Assembly (NCBI GenBank): GCA_963556255.1
Contig: OY744615.1
Span: 3,875,623-3,939,622 of the forward strand
Origin: Allolobophora icterica
Lineage: Eukaryota > Annelida > Clitellata > Crassiclitellata > Lumbricidae
Direction: 5' to 3'
DNA length: 64,000 nucleotides
Of this stretch, positions 48,501 through 59,500 are shown in pieces. A model generated the notes under the pieces. The model was not told the origin of the DNA. It searched no databases and worked only from the letters and a program-made list of their open reading frames with translations. Each line of letters begins with the position of its first letter. Position 1 is the stretch's first letter. A program made the position numbers and the translations under genes.

Positions 48501-51152
48501 CAATGGTTCCCAAACACTTGCTGACATCAAAAAAGTTGTCAAATAGATAAATTTCCCTTTTGTTCACCTTTGCCGTGCCTGGACTATTCCACTTGCGCTT
48601 GGATACAGGGCAGACTAGCATTAGTCAGGGTGTAACAAGCACTGTGATTTTAATAACTAGTGGGTTCAAGTCAGTTAGTCCCTATGAACGAAAAAGGAAG
48701 CCATGGCTCAGTTGTGCATATGGGTCATGATGTTTTGCACATTTCTAATTCTAAGTCAGCATTTTCTTTCTGATTCTGTGTCATCCTTTGCCTTGCACTT
48801 TCAGTGTACAACTTCTGAACAACTTCCATCAGCAGTCAGCCAGGTAATTAATGGCTGTGCAGCTGAAACAGAAAAAGACCCAAGCTTTCTTCCAACAGTC
48901 ACCCAATTTCTTCATACAGTTGGCAGTTCCTTCATTAACTAACTCAATGTGGTCTCAATAGTAGTAGAATAATGCTCTGTGAATTCCGAGCAGTTGGTTC
49001 CCTGAGCAAAGGTTCTCTGCCCACCCCCATGCTGTATTCCACTCAAAAGCTTGATGCAGCCCAGTCTAGACAATTCCAAATGTAGTGTGCATGCAGTCGA
49101 CTTATCAGCAAGCTAGCAGAACATAGAGAGCCTCCAAATGCAATGCCATCTATCCATCAACAGCCCAGAGGTGTAAAACAACTGTGAGTATACGAAAGTG
49201 AAGTATGACTGAAGAATATTCAGTTTAATAATCAGTTTACGCACCAATCAGTAGAATTCACATATTATGCAAAATTGACTGACACTGACAAAAATTTCAT
49301 TTGAATAAATACTTTAAAAGAATTATGAACCAGTAACTGAATTTCGATGTCCAATCTGCTGGTTCTCTGTTGCTATTCAGGTTCACAATTTCCAGCTTGC
49401 TCATCCATCACAGCCGTTAGTCTTTCTCGTGCCTTGGAAACTGAACTGTCTGATCTAACGGATTAATTAAAAGAACTGTAATCCTATTTCAAAGTTCAAT
49501 GCAGCCCTCTTTTCTTAAGCCAGTGGAGCTACAGATCTGCGACTAAAAGTCTCTAGATTAAAAAAGAAGCAAAGAAGATACCTTTGCAGGAGACACATTT
49601 AAAGGATGAACTGTTTTAGTAGAATCAACGTTCTGTTGTTGTACTTTACTTGTCTGAAATGCAATTAACCAGATACACATCGTTAAGTCTACAAAATTAA
49701 TCCCTGTGTTCGTTGTCTAGTGCTAAACGCAAAAATACAACTAAATGCAAACACAAATCTGCCTTTCTGTAATGGGACCTGAATTGCACTTTAAAAAAAT
49801 GTTTGCATATCCAACTGCTCTACATGCCACAGTTACTGACCAAACTGCAAGCGAATATGAAATAAATAGACAAATAAATCTCCAAATATTTCTAAAATTA
49901 CTTCAGATACCATGGTGTAAGACAATTATAATTAACTTATGTACTTGCTAGGAATACAGACAATGGAAAGTCTTGAGAAACTTGATGGAAACCTTAAAAG
50001 TTGACGAACCACGATATGAGATAGCAGAAAATCAAAGTCTATGAATTTGCACGACTTGTGTTCATATGTCATTATCACTTCTGAATAGGTATTTTGAAAA
50101 TGTGCTACATAAATCATGTACTACATAACACTACAAAGTCTCTTACATTTACATCTTTCGATGCAGGCTGTGTCTCTGGCGTAACATCAAATACACAGCG
50201 TAGCTTTGTCTCAAAGACCGTATCAGTCGGTGGATCTCTCCACTGAAAAATATTTATAATAATCACAAAAATCTTCTCTGACCCATTTCATAATTTCAAA
50301 TTTCATGGTACATTTATTTTAATTGCTAAAGTGAGACATAATTTAGCCACAATGTTTTGTTGCTGTCTTCAGATTTTAAACATTTCCACAAACAATATAG
50401 AAGAAAGTACATGCACCCTCAAACCTGAAAATAAAACAATTTATCAACTTCAATGTCAAGTGACACTGCTTACAGATTTCTCGCACATCTGTCTTAGAAT
50501 TATCGCTCATTTCTTTCTATAGACATTTGAGCCAACAAAAGAGCAATCCAAGGTCAGACACATTGGCCAAGGTCATGCACATTGGCCAAGGTCAGACACA
50601 TAGGCCAAGGTCATGCACATAGGCCAAGGTCATGCACATTGGCCAAGGTCATGCACATAGGCCAAGGTCAAGCACATAGGCCAGTGCAATGCAGCACTTG
50701 CCATTTACATCTATTTTCCAGCTTGTGCCTTTTTCATATGAAACATTGAAGACTAACTTAATTCAGAGATTTGGAAAAGAATAAGTCTACTAAACAGCTA
50801 ACTACCAGTAAATTAGTTCAAAAAGCTCATTAGAACAAAGATCCTGACTGAGCAGACATATACCTTTCTGCCAAAGCACAACCACCTAAAACAAAACAAT
50901 AAACCGTTTCTTCATCTGATTGATACAAACCAATTGTTCTATGCTGTCAAGTGGTACATTAGGAGCGGGCATTGACAGCACGAGGAACTTGTGCTTCACC
51001 TTCTCCTTTGAATTGTAATTAAATGGCTGTAACATTACTACAACAAAACACAACCATTCAGATATTACAGACAACCCAAAGCAACAACAGGCAACTAGTT
51101 TTCCCCACATGCCAAATTTCCAAGTTTTTCCTTTCACCAATATGTGTGTGTG

Positions 51153-51196
<44 letters not shown>

Positions 51197-53875
51197 TGTG
51201 TCCAATGAGAAACTACAACAAGATGCGAACAAATCTTAAATATGATCCAAACAAATTGTCCACAGAGCAAAGCATTGACATTTAATTCTAGCAATTCAGT
51301 CACAGGCAGAACTATTATTTGTAAACTGTGAAAGTTTTATATTAATAATATTTAAGTAAAAATTTGTTACCTGTCACGATAGCAGTCTTTCCAGGTTCAA
51401 CTAAGCCACAATTGGGCCGGACACAGTACTGCTTAGGAGCTGTTGTCTTTATCTTAAAGCAAGCATTATTCTCTGAAATGTTGCGCAAGCTTATTTCAGA
51501 CACAACTACGTCCGTAAATGGCCCTGAAAATGACAAATACAATTGTTACGTAATGTGAATGTGGCCAAGATGGCCACATAGATCTCTAGCATATCAAATT
51601 TGATCAGATCTATAGTTGGTCATATGCAGATTTTGTTAGATAATATTTGCTCAGTTGCTTTCTTGGGAGTTATTTCTCTCTTAATTCGTTGTATCCAATG
51701 CTCTGGATGGTGTTCTAACACCACTTATCAAAGTCTTGTGTGACACTGGTGGATTTGTCTTCCCTGAGGGGTCATGTTTCTAGCTGGACAGTTAAGCTCC
51801 ATTTGTTTTGAACTGACCTAGCCAAATCCAGCACAAGGGATATTTTCAGACAAAGTCTACAGCGCCAGTTTTAAGTAAAACGAATGGCTGCAAATGCTTC
51901 ATTCAACTGCTATCATTCTTCGAACTCAACGCAACACAGACCAAGAACTCTGAACATGTTGTCAACATGTTGTGAAATTGGATGGGACTCCATTGCTTGG
52001 GTTATAACTTTAGGCTGTGGTGGGAGGCAATCGTCACATAAATTATTTACTGATCAAAATGTGGTGAAACAACTGAAAATGTTATAAGTTGAGGCATTCA
52101 GATCAGAGTTCCTCTACTCAGAGTTGCTCCCAGCAGAAATCCAGCAGAAAAAGAAGTATATCATGCTGAAATGTGAGATATGGTCCAATCCAGGCCATCA
52201 ATAAGTCGAGCAGCTGCAAGTGTTTGAGCGTGTAGGAGTGTGTGGTGTCGGTGCAGGTGAATGTATGTGAGTGCGTGTCTGTGTGTGTGTTTGTGGGTCT
52301 GCCACTAGTGAATCTTCTTGATTAAATTTCAGTTCTTAATGACATTTATAGTCACACATAAGTTAGCACTGATAGCACCTCTGATTAGTCTGCTCTTGAA
52401 CTGGTGCTATATGAATTTTTAATCACAATTACAATGGACAAGTAAGGAGATGGGGGAGACTTACCTGCTGCGGGGCGGGGTTGGGGACGAGATTGTCTAC
52501 CCACATCACTCTTTAGTAGACTAGTGGCTGATGACGAAGACGCAGAGAGATACTGCATGAAGCAGAATGTTCAGGATTGGCAGATGCTTTTCATGTTAGA
52601 AAAGTTCTCAGTGAGCAAATGGGTATGTATGTGGGTATGTATTTGAGTAGGTAGACACTTAACATAGCACATTTTTAAGTACCTCACAAAAGTGCTGTAA
52701 CAAAGAGTTTTAATGTGAAATGGGGTAATGCACTGAAAGTGAGAAAGCAAGGGACTTTGGCATGATCATGCATAAACGTGGAAACCATCATGTAGGCCTG
52801 TCACCAGGGACCCAGAAGCCAGGGAACCCACCCAAAGGGTGGTGACCGGACAATAAATTGTATATCCAAACCCAGTCATATGCCACCCATTGAATGAATG
52901 ATTCATTATCCAATTAAGAAGTTGAGTAGACGGGTACTCGCTCGTAACGGACTCGGGTACTTGGACCATAGTTTTTTAAACTTGTGACACCTATACCTTC
53001 AAAGCAGTATGCTGAAGCAGCCAAAATGCTAACTCGACTTTAGGTATGATCAGCTAATCCGTCTGTCACATTTATTTTGCAAGTGCTTGAAGTACTTAGT
53101 TTGATCGTGGTTCTCCCATCTTGGGCAGGAATGCTGCTGCGGAGTTTTTTCATGACTTCTACAAGTTTTCATTTATGTTATGATCTACAGGTCAAACTTA
53201 AAAGACACAGTACTGAGGTTGTACAAATCACTGATGATGCCACAGTTAAATACTGCATTCAGGTGTGAAATTCATACCTGAAACATGACATAGGACAATG
53301 GGAGCAAGTGTAAAGGATACCAAAACGATTTTGGGTTACAAGGATCTGAGCTAAGGATGCTCAAAAACTACACTGGAGAGGAACAGATTAAACCTAACTG
53401 AAGCTTATAATGGAAAGGAGGCAGTGCAATGGCAGAGGTTCTCTGAATTCGCACCAAATAAGGTGACTCGAGGACAGAGTACAAATTATTTAAGAGATCA
53501 AAAAGGAATATTAGGCAGAAGTTCTTCATTGAAGAGTTGTACACAAGTGGAATGGTATAGACGCACATGTCGTCTCGTTGTTATATGGTCATGCGTGCCA
53601 GAACCCGCAAGCGGTGACTTTTCCATGTACGATTCCATTCTCTTACATATGAACCTGTTTTCTTACCTGCTTCAAACGCAATTCTGGCTAGCAGCAACAT
53701 CCTACAAGAGGTACAAAAAGACGCTAGAAAATATTTCAGTAACATAACATTACATCCGAGAGTCGGTCTTCATGAGATCAGTTCCAAATGCCTTTTACAA
53801 TTCAGTCATACCTTTAAATCTAATTTCAGACTGAGGACTAATCTGAAGCACAGCGTCAGGCGAATTCTTAGACAT
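45563..53875 (-). CDS. VAMP-associated protein (VAPA/VAPB family), complete, seven exons
   Basis: Tail-anchored ER protein that recruits FFAT-motif proteins to membrane contact sites. Coding exons (minus): 53875-53812, 51523-51371, 51037-50931, 50242-50147, 49654-49583, 47625-47530 and 45727-45563. All have GT/AG ends and compatible phases, and they join to 250 codons plus stop. The MSP domain covers about residues 8-122, with the family signature FKIKTTAPKQYCVRPNCG (44-61). Pro58 sits in the RPN loop, where the human VAPB P56S mutation maps. In the FFAT-binding KHKF block (87-90) the usual following Met is Leu91. Residues about 180-207 are a coiled coil (LVAEHKKLVEENSQLK). Residues about 226-246 are the C-terminal membrane anchor, ending GKYVI. 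ATG 53875 gives the short acidic-free N terminus MSKNSPDAVLQ, typical of the family. Invertebrates usually have one VAP, so A or B cannot be assigned. Confidence 0.97.
45886..46264. mobile_element. Probable decayed hAT MITE in a VAP intron
   Basis: The right end GGGTCACGACCCACAGGTTG then GGAAACTCTG is hAT-like. The left end CACTTATTCCCAAGC then TTCTGGGTCGTGACCC is its diverged inverse. No flanking 8-bp duplication survives. It lies in the last VAP intron. Confidence 0.5.
46569..46677. repeat. 12-bp minisatellite GATAACACCACA
   Basis: About nine tandem units of GATAACACCACA and close variants in the last VAP intron. Poly-VVLSVVLS frames here are artefacts. Confidence 0.9.
46733..47490 (-). 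mobile_element. hAT element with BED-finger remnant in a VAP intron
   Basis: Ends are TAGGGACAGTAGAAAATCACG and, inverted, TAGGGACGGTAGAAAATCACG, with the perfect 8-bp duplication CTGTTCAC (46725-46732 and 47491-47498). ACACGGCA/AACACGGC motifs cluster near both ends. The interior minus frame at 46983-47153 is a transposase N terminus. Confidence 0.92.
46983..47153 (-). pseudogene. BED-type zinc-finger N terminus of a hAT transposase
   Basis: 56 codons: MKKAINVSCSDRAKQYQNG, then DDGRLFCTSCNVTLDHKRKG and TIDECTSAS. It matches the DGKLFC--CN---DH-RK pattern of the hAT-derived CGGBP1-like group, from memory. The C-terminal His pair is lost and no catalytic region is present. Confidence 0.65.
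48040..48280 (-). mobile_element. tRNA-derived SINE in a VAP intron
   Basis: On the minus strand an A box TGGCTGAGTGGTAAG (48257-48273 region) and a B box GGTTCGAATCCC (48217-48228) are followed by a body with GGGAGCGCCTCTGAGTAG, CTATAGAAATATCCG and a poly-A tail (poly-T on plus at 48041-48061). The 3' end resembles the ends of L2-like LINEs in this window (GCGCTCTATAAATATCCG), so the SINE probably uses that LINE's machinery. The intact boxes make this a well preserved copy. Confidence 0.85.
50552..50683. repeat. 19-bp minisatellite GGTCATGCACATWGGCCAA
   Basis: Seven tandem units in the third VAP intron. Each junction forms CCAAGGTCA, which equals an extended nuclear-receptor half-site (NR5A/ERR type). 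That it binds anything is inference. Confidence 0.9.
51143..51200. repeat. GT / GCGT microsatellite
   Basis: GT repeats turning into GCGT tetranucleotides, in the second VAP intron. Confidence 0.95.
52465..52558 (-). CDS. Candidate alternative first exon or poison exon of VAP
   Basis: On the minus strand ATG 52558 opens 31 codons, beginning MQYLSASSSSATSLLKSDVG and ending RPQPRPAA, and finishes one base into a codon at a perfect GTAAGT donor. That phase joins in frame to the 51523 exon (GPFTD). A TGA precedes the ATG in frame. There is also a CAG acceptor just inside. If spliced after the normal first exon from there (88 nt), the frame shifts and hits TAG after 10 codons. So it is either an alternative start, replacing the first strand of the MSP domain, or a nonsense-mediated-decay switch, or chance. 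Confidence 0.45.
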
Positions 53876-54156
53876 TTTGCTAAAGTTTGTGTAAAAATAA
53901 TCACATATGAGCAACTTGTTATGTCGATAACATCATAACCAATTCATTGAAAGATTCAACACGGTGAAAAATACGTCATTTACTAGACGCGCAGAAAAAC
54001 GCGCAGCGCGGGTCCAGTATGTTCTGCCACAGTCCCCACCGATTCGTTTGGTCCTGCAGCAGATCTGCCATCTCGCGATTGACTATGTTATTCAGCCGCA
54101 TAATTATATATCTATACTAGCTGGATTACCCGGCGTTGCCCGGGGTTATAAGTTTC

Positions 54157-54208
54157 ACACCACCACCACCACCACCACCACCACCACCACCACCACCACC
54201 ACCAACCC

Positions 54209-54243
<35 letters not shown>
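54157..54243. repeat. CAC then AAC microsatellites
   Basis: About 47 bp of CAC directly followed by about 38 bp of AAC, just inside the Helitron-like 3' end. Poly-Thr, poly-Gly, poly-Pro and poly-Gln frames come from it. Confidence 0.95.
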
Positions 54244-54880
54244 CGACTGCTTGGCAATCTTGGCAGTCGCCCTCTGGCGGCGATTGCTTCGCAGTCTTGG
54301 AGGCCCTTGTGGCGTCTGGCGACCTGTGGCGGAGACTGCTTCGCAGTCTTGTAGATGCCTTCTGGCATCTAGCGACCTCTGCCGTGGAGTGACTGCTTCG
54401 CAGTCGCCCTCTGGCGGCGACTGCTTCGCAGTCTTGGAGGCCCTTGTGGCGTCTGGCGACGTCTGGCAAAGACTGCTTCGCAGTCTTGTAGACTCCTTCT
54501 GGCGTCTGGCGACCTCTGGCGGAGACTGCTTCGCAGTCTTGTAGACGCCTTCTGGCGTCTAGCGACCTCTGCCGTGGAGTGACTGCTTCGCAGTCGCCCT
54601 CTGGCGGCGACTGCTTCGCAGTCTTAGAGGCCCTTGTGGCGTGTGGCGACCTGTGGGGGAGACTGCGAAGACGCCTTCTGGCGTACAGCGGAGACTGCTT
54701 CGCAGTCTTGTATACGCCTTCTGGCATCTAGCGACCTCTGCCGTGAAGTGACTGCTTCGCAGTCGCCCTCTGGCGGCGACTGCTTCGCAGTCTTGGAGGC
54801 CCTTGTGGCGTCTGGCGACCTGTGGGGGAGACTGCTTAGCAGTCTCCCGTGGACTGACTGCTTCGCAGTCGAAGAGGGTG
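54240..54880. repeat. Array of about a dozen GACTGCTTCGCAGTC hairpins
   Basis: The 15-bp palindrome GACTGC-TTC-GCAGTC occurs about 13 times, spaced by GC-rich units (GGCGTCTGGCGACC, GCCCTCTGGCGGC). Higher-order units of about 165-190 bp repeat three times. The copy at 60529 carries five such palindromes (60650-60825). Confidence 0.9.
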
Positions 54881-55599
54881 AACCGGGCGTTGGCGTGTTA
54901 AAGAAAACGCCCGAAATCTAGCCCTCACTGCCGGTCTGTAGTTGGCCTCGCCCTTAGTAAAGCAGACTGGTTGTTTGATATACTGTAAATAATTTAGATC
55001 TTTGTCTTTGAACATACATGTGTTAAAATTTTACTGTAAAACGATGAATATACTTCGAATCGATCGTCATTATATTTTGTGCGAAAGTAAACAACTTATG
55101 CGCAATATTAATGACGTTGGGGGATACCGGCGCCATAAATAGAACCGTGGTGTCGTTAAGCGGATTATTAATGACGTTGGGGAATACCTGCGCCATAAAT
55201 AGAACCGCTTGGCAGTAGAATAGGCGAGCCTGCGCGTTATGGACGGTCGGGTGGGTAGAGTTTTGGGGCATTTTCACCATGGTAGGGGTGAAAACGGGGG
55301 ACGCGAACCCCTCCACTGGGTGTCCGAAGCCGAGGCCGACACATTAGTGAAGGTTTCGAGTGAAAAGGTGCAAAATTGTAGAAGTTAAGCCCGGTCAAAC
55401 AGACAGACAGACACACACACACACACAGAAAGCTGGCTTTATTTATATAGATTTGCGATTCAGGTAAGTTTAATTTGCCGGACCGATAGCCACAGATTCG
55501 GGTAGGCCTATTATTCGCCGGACCAATCACCTATAATATAGATAGGCACTAAGTCAATAGAACAGGCGCAGATCTTCCTACAGCAACCGGTGAAGCATG

Positions 55600-55626
55600 G
55601 GATCACAGTATAAATTATACTGTGAT
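55600..55626. repeat. Short palindrome
   Basis: ATCACAGTATA and its exact complement around AAT; a minor hairpin beside repeat debris. Confidence 0.8.
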
Positions 55627-55679
55627 GGGATCCAGTAGCCGGTACGAGTGTTAGCGCTGTAGTAGTATTGTATTGTATT

Positions 55680-55873
55680 CAGAGGCGTAACTTTGGTCTA
55701 AAAAGTGGGAGGAACCAATTTCTTTCCACTTTCGTTTTTCAAATGAAGACCGTCTATGGGAAGGCACATTAATAAATATTGATTGACATTGTTTAAAAAG
55801 TGGAGGTAAAGTACCCCCAGTCCAAAAAGTGGGGTACGGGTACCCCTCGTATCCCCTACAAATTACGCCTATG
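55680..55873. mobile_element. hAT-type MITE, 194 bp
   Basis: Ends are CAGAGGCGTAACTTTG and, inverted, CATAGGCGTAATTTGT. Flanks are ATTGTATT (55672-55679) and ATTGTATC (55874-55881). The flanking sequence is itself ATTGT-repetitive, so the duplication is less decisive here. Non-coding. Confidence 0.75.
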
Positions 55874-55923
55874 ATTGTATCTAGAAAATTATAGAGCGCC
55901 TCTCGCAGAATAACTATTCAGAG

Positions 55924-56163
55924 TAATAATAATAATAATAATATTTATTCTTTAATTAAGCGCCTGCAAACGCACTGCGCTGTACATGTACATGTTATGC
56001 GATAAATCTTAACTACTAACAGAACAGACAGCCTGCAATACACGGCGCAAATTGCACCCTACAAAGCATGTCCGCCTATGGGACTCGATCTCTGTACCTC
56101 TCGCACTCTACGCCAGATGTTATCCAATGCGCTATCGGGCCCCCCAATGCGCTATCGGGCCCC
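55924..56163 (-). mobile_element. tRNA-derived SINE with ATT tail, second copy
   Basis: Reverse complement of the SINE at 29843-30102 with very few differences, from CCCGATAGCGCATTGG to the ATT tail. The first 16 bp are duplicated at its 5' end (GGGCCCCCCAATGCGCTATC at 56139-56160). It interrupts a LINE 3' end. Confidence 0.85.
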
Positions 56164-56336
56164 CCTCAGCACAGAAGCCCTGGAGAAACAGTAGTAGCTA
56201 TCGGTCCTCGTATAATATGGAGAGTAGTCGTGTGTCGTCTGGCGTTTTGAGTCTGGTAATAAGTCTAGCTACATCATTCGATGGAAATGCTGTATAAGTA
56301 GGCTAATGATAAAGCGCTATATAAATTGTCTTCGAA

Positions 56337-56511
56337 TCACGTGACCCAGAGGCAGAAAGTAAATAATCAATGGCGGATTTGGCGGGTGGTTGAATTAGAC
56401 ATTTTAAGAATTAAAATTTAAACTGTATGAAATTCATTAGTAATGGTGAACTTAGTCTTTGGTATTTAATGTTGCTTAATTAATGTTCGGATAGATGTAA
56501 GTAGTAATTCT
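56337..56511 (+). promoter_or_regulatory. Candidate RAD52 promoter and 5' leader
   Basis: Between the last repeat and ATG 56512 are an E-box CACGTG (56338-56343) and TTTGGCGGG (56378-56386), an E2F-like site. A 7-residue upstream frame (56370-56393, MADLAGG) overlaps the E2F-like site. Whether it is transcribed is unknown. E2F control would suit an S-phase repair gene, but this is inference. Confidence 0.4.
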
Positions 56512-59500
56512 ATGGATCGTACAAAAATCGCAAACATTGAACGACCGGCAACATCTTTTGGCCAGGTAGGTGTGTATTTTACTCTTATCTGTTCTTTTTC
56601 CTTTCACGTGGTCAAATGTTGTCACGTCATCGCCTTCGATTAGTTCCCCTTGAAGCAATGTAACGTCTACCCGAAACCCGATTCCCCTGAATTGGTGAAA
56701 ATGTAAAATTGACCGAAATCCCGAAAACAAAATTTCTACCCATCAACAGCGCTCCTGCATAGACAGCCTTGAAGGGGAGCTTAGAGCTATATAAATGTTC
56801 CTTAATAATAATAACAACATAACATATGCAGAAAACACAAAATATGACTGATGCTTTAAATATAGATTTCCTGCTAGTTTATCTGAAACAGCAAAAGGAT
56901 CATCTTGGATCTGCTCTTGTGTGACAAACGAGGAACGTTCATTGCATTGTATTTCACTTGAGTGTGGTCACCTGATAAGTTGGTAATCAAAAACTAATTG
57001 GGTGACACAGAATTGATCAGATCATTGATTGGAGAAGTTGGAAAGTTAATTAAAGCTGATAGTTAATTAAAAATGAATGGTGGTAAAATGAAGTTGAATG
57101 CTGTAAGGGCTTTAACAGAAGAAATTGGTTAGAAACAAATCTGAATTCAGAAGAGTTGATGAAATATGCTAGTTTTTGTCCATCACGAACCACCTAACCC
57201 GCCAGATAATCTAACACCACCGCCAGTCCCCCCCCCCCCAGTAGCAGTGTGGCTTAATGTCTGTCCCCACAAGGCCACAGTTCAGGCATCAAAACTATAA
57301 CTGCTCAGGTGGATTCTTCCACAGCACGTGTCATCATTTAAACTAATTCTTGCACATGGATGATACACATCTGACACTATCTACAGTGAATTACACCTCT
57401 CATGAGAAACAATCTGAAACATGGTCCATGGGACATGAATCTATGCTTGGCTAATAGCTACAGAGCTAAAAAGTGACATGCGGCAAAAGCTGTTTTTATT
57501 GGATATTTTGGAAACACAGGTTAAGGTTCTGTTTATATTTCTTTGAGCCAGTTGGAATTTACAGTGGAGGAACATGCTGCCATACAGGCTGCACTCAAAC
57601 AACGCCTCGGTCCAGAGTTCATCAGTCAGCGGCCGGGAGGAGGTGGACAAAAGGTTCGCTTCTTCATCTTGCACACGTGACTAACTTAAGGCAATATCTT
57701 ACACTTCAGATATCAACATCAGCTTACTGGACAGAACTTTAAAATTTATATTAAAACAATGTTAGAAGCTTGTTTAAAATCATTGCAAGGTGGAAAACAA
57801 AATAATGTGATGAGAAAGAAGACGACTCAATGTAACATTTTACATAAACTGGTCAGTGTAAGCTGACCAGACCATTTTCTAACCATGCTCACGATTTTAA
57901 GGCCATGTAACGGGTCACTCAGCGCTGTTCATTTGTGATTTTCGGACATATTCATTGTTGTTTCTGACTTAATTTTTTCATGGCAATGTGCCGCATACCA
58001 GTGTTAGCACTTTTGCATAACATCACTGGTCGTGCAACGCATTTCTAGTGAAGTATGTTCATCGTGTTTGTTCTTGATGAGACCTGGCTGTACAAAGAAA
58101 CCTTTGTTGATGATGGTGTCTCTCTAAGAGGTGCTGTGTTGACTTTCAGTTGGCTTACATTGAAGGATGGCGTTTGGTTAACTTGGCCAATGAATTGTTT
58201 GGATTTAACGGTTGGTCACATTCAATTGCAGCACAGACGGTTGGTTAGTAGAGCATGATCTTGATTTATTTTGAACTCCTTGCCTTGTGAACACTAATTC
58301 TAGATACTGTTTTGACTTTACAGACTGGGATTGCAAATAAGCAGTTATTGATTGGTGTGTTGGACAGATTTTCCTCTGCAGTTAACAAAGTCTAGCTGCA
58401 GAATGGCCTTTGCCATGGCTTATCACAGTCACTGTTGTTGGCAGCTTCCACATGGTTATGCACTTATGGGCTTCTTGGTTTGAATTGTCTGCTGATTTTG
58501 ATGTTTAAGGATGTTATGGCAAAGGAAAGATCATTATTTGAAGGAGTCATTTGCATAAGAATCATGTCTGAGAGGTTTGCTTGTAGCAAATGTAAACATT
58601 GACTGAGGGAGTGACAGCGTCACCATCAGTGCTGTGCACTGTTAACTACTGTAGTTACTAACTACTAGTTATAACTATGTTAATGTTAGAACTACATTTA
58701 GTAATAAGTAGTTACAAAGTAGTTAAGCTACTTTTGCAATAGTTATTTTGCAAAGTATAGTAGTTAATTACTTTTCATAACTACTTTCGTATTATATTAT
58801 TGCAACATTTTAATAGATTTTATTAGAAAGGGCATTGATCAATGTGAGATAGAGGCGCCAAAATCTTTGTGAATGAAAAATATATGGAGATCACCTCTTT
58901 AGTTAGTGCGCATGAGCGTTGCTACAAATTACGTATATTAAAGGCTGCAGTATTTTGTAATTTGATTTAAACTGCTCAGCTGAATATGTTTGCCTTTGTT
59001 AGCATTGTTGTTTGTTCTTTTGTAGTTAAGAGAGTAGTTAACTATATTACTGATAGTTGAAGAAGTTGTTGTAACTTTTTATCTACTGAAGTAGTTAAAA
59101 ACCAGTTATAACTGCCTTCTTGACTGGTAGTTAGGAAAGTAGTTTCACTACCACTGAAGTACCAATCTCGAGTAACCATGTGCTGCAATAGCTTCACTTG
59201 GCTGTCTCCGTTCTTTATTCTTGATGCAACACAAACAAAGAACTGTGAAGTTTCTGCAGAAGGCCACGTAAATTATGTGGTGATATTTCTTTATGCTGCT
59301 TTTCTTTCCGTAGATTTTGTTGATTTCATCAATGGGAAATACTACGTGGGTGTCAGTGCCACTGTACGAGTTCAGCTCAAGGTTTCTTGCTTCTTCAGTT
59401 TCTTCTTTTTCCTTGTGCTTCTTAAGAGCTCAAATTGCTAAATGTGTCTTTAAATATCTGCTTAGAACTAAATTCTCCAGACCCTTATTAAAACAGTTTC

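Larger units (their letters stand above)
54117..55451 (-). mobile_element. Non-autonomous Helitron-like element, copy 1
   Basis: On the minus strand it starts TCTATATAAATAAAGCC after an A, has GTGT/GTCT repeats, and ends with the GC hairpin CCCGGGCAACGCCGGG, a short spacer and CTAG before a T: Helitron boundary rules (5' TC, 3' hairpin plus CTRR, insertion between A and T, no duplication). A copy with the same ends lies at 60529-61364. Inside are CAC and AAC microsatellites (54157-54243), a hairpin array (54240-54880) and two tandem blocks of about 60 bp with ATTAATGACGTTGGGG (55108 and 55168). No Rep/helicase gene. Confidence 0.75.
53876..56300. other. Divergent VAP-RAD52 intergenic region
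   Basis: The two genes are transcribed away from each other across 2.6 kb. The region is filled by a Helitron-like element (54117-55451), a short hAT MITE and L2/SINE remnants (55660-56336). What VAP uses as promoter must lie in the 240 bp between its ATG and the Helitron, or inside the element. Confidence 0.7.
55660..56336 (-). mobile_element. L2-like LINE 3' remnant with nested SINE and MITE
   Basis: On the minus strand, TTTCTCCAGGGCTTCTGTGC (56165-56195) and GTTATTCTGCGAGAGGCGCT (55894-55915) match consecutive bases at 30907-30965, the 3' end of the other LINE. They are separated here by the SINE at 55924-56163. The terminal ACAAT-type repeat is interrupted by the MITE at 55680-55873. A further L2-like tail in plus orientation ends GCGCTATATAAATTG near 56328. 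Confidence 0.75.

Noticed and set aside
50552..50683. CRISPR-like regular repeats
   Set aside because: Units are directly tandem with no unique spacers, and the DNA is from an animal genome.
51342..51542. 66-residue single-exon VAP-like gene
   Set aside because: It is simply the second VAP exon read through its acceptor and donor; the full gene model explains it.
54155..54727. 190-codon and related frames in the hairpin array
   Set aside because: Frames come from GC-rich tandem repeats and CAC/AAC microsatellites in the Helitron-like element; residues simply repeat KTAKQSP and similar.
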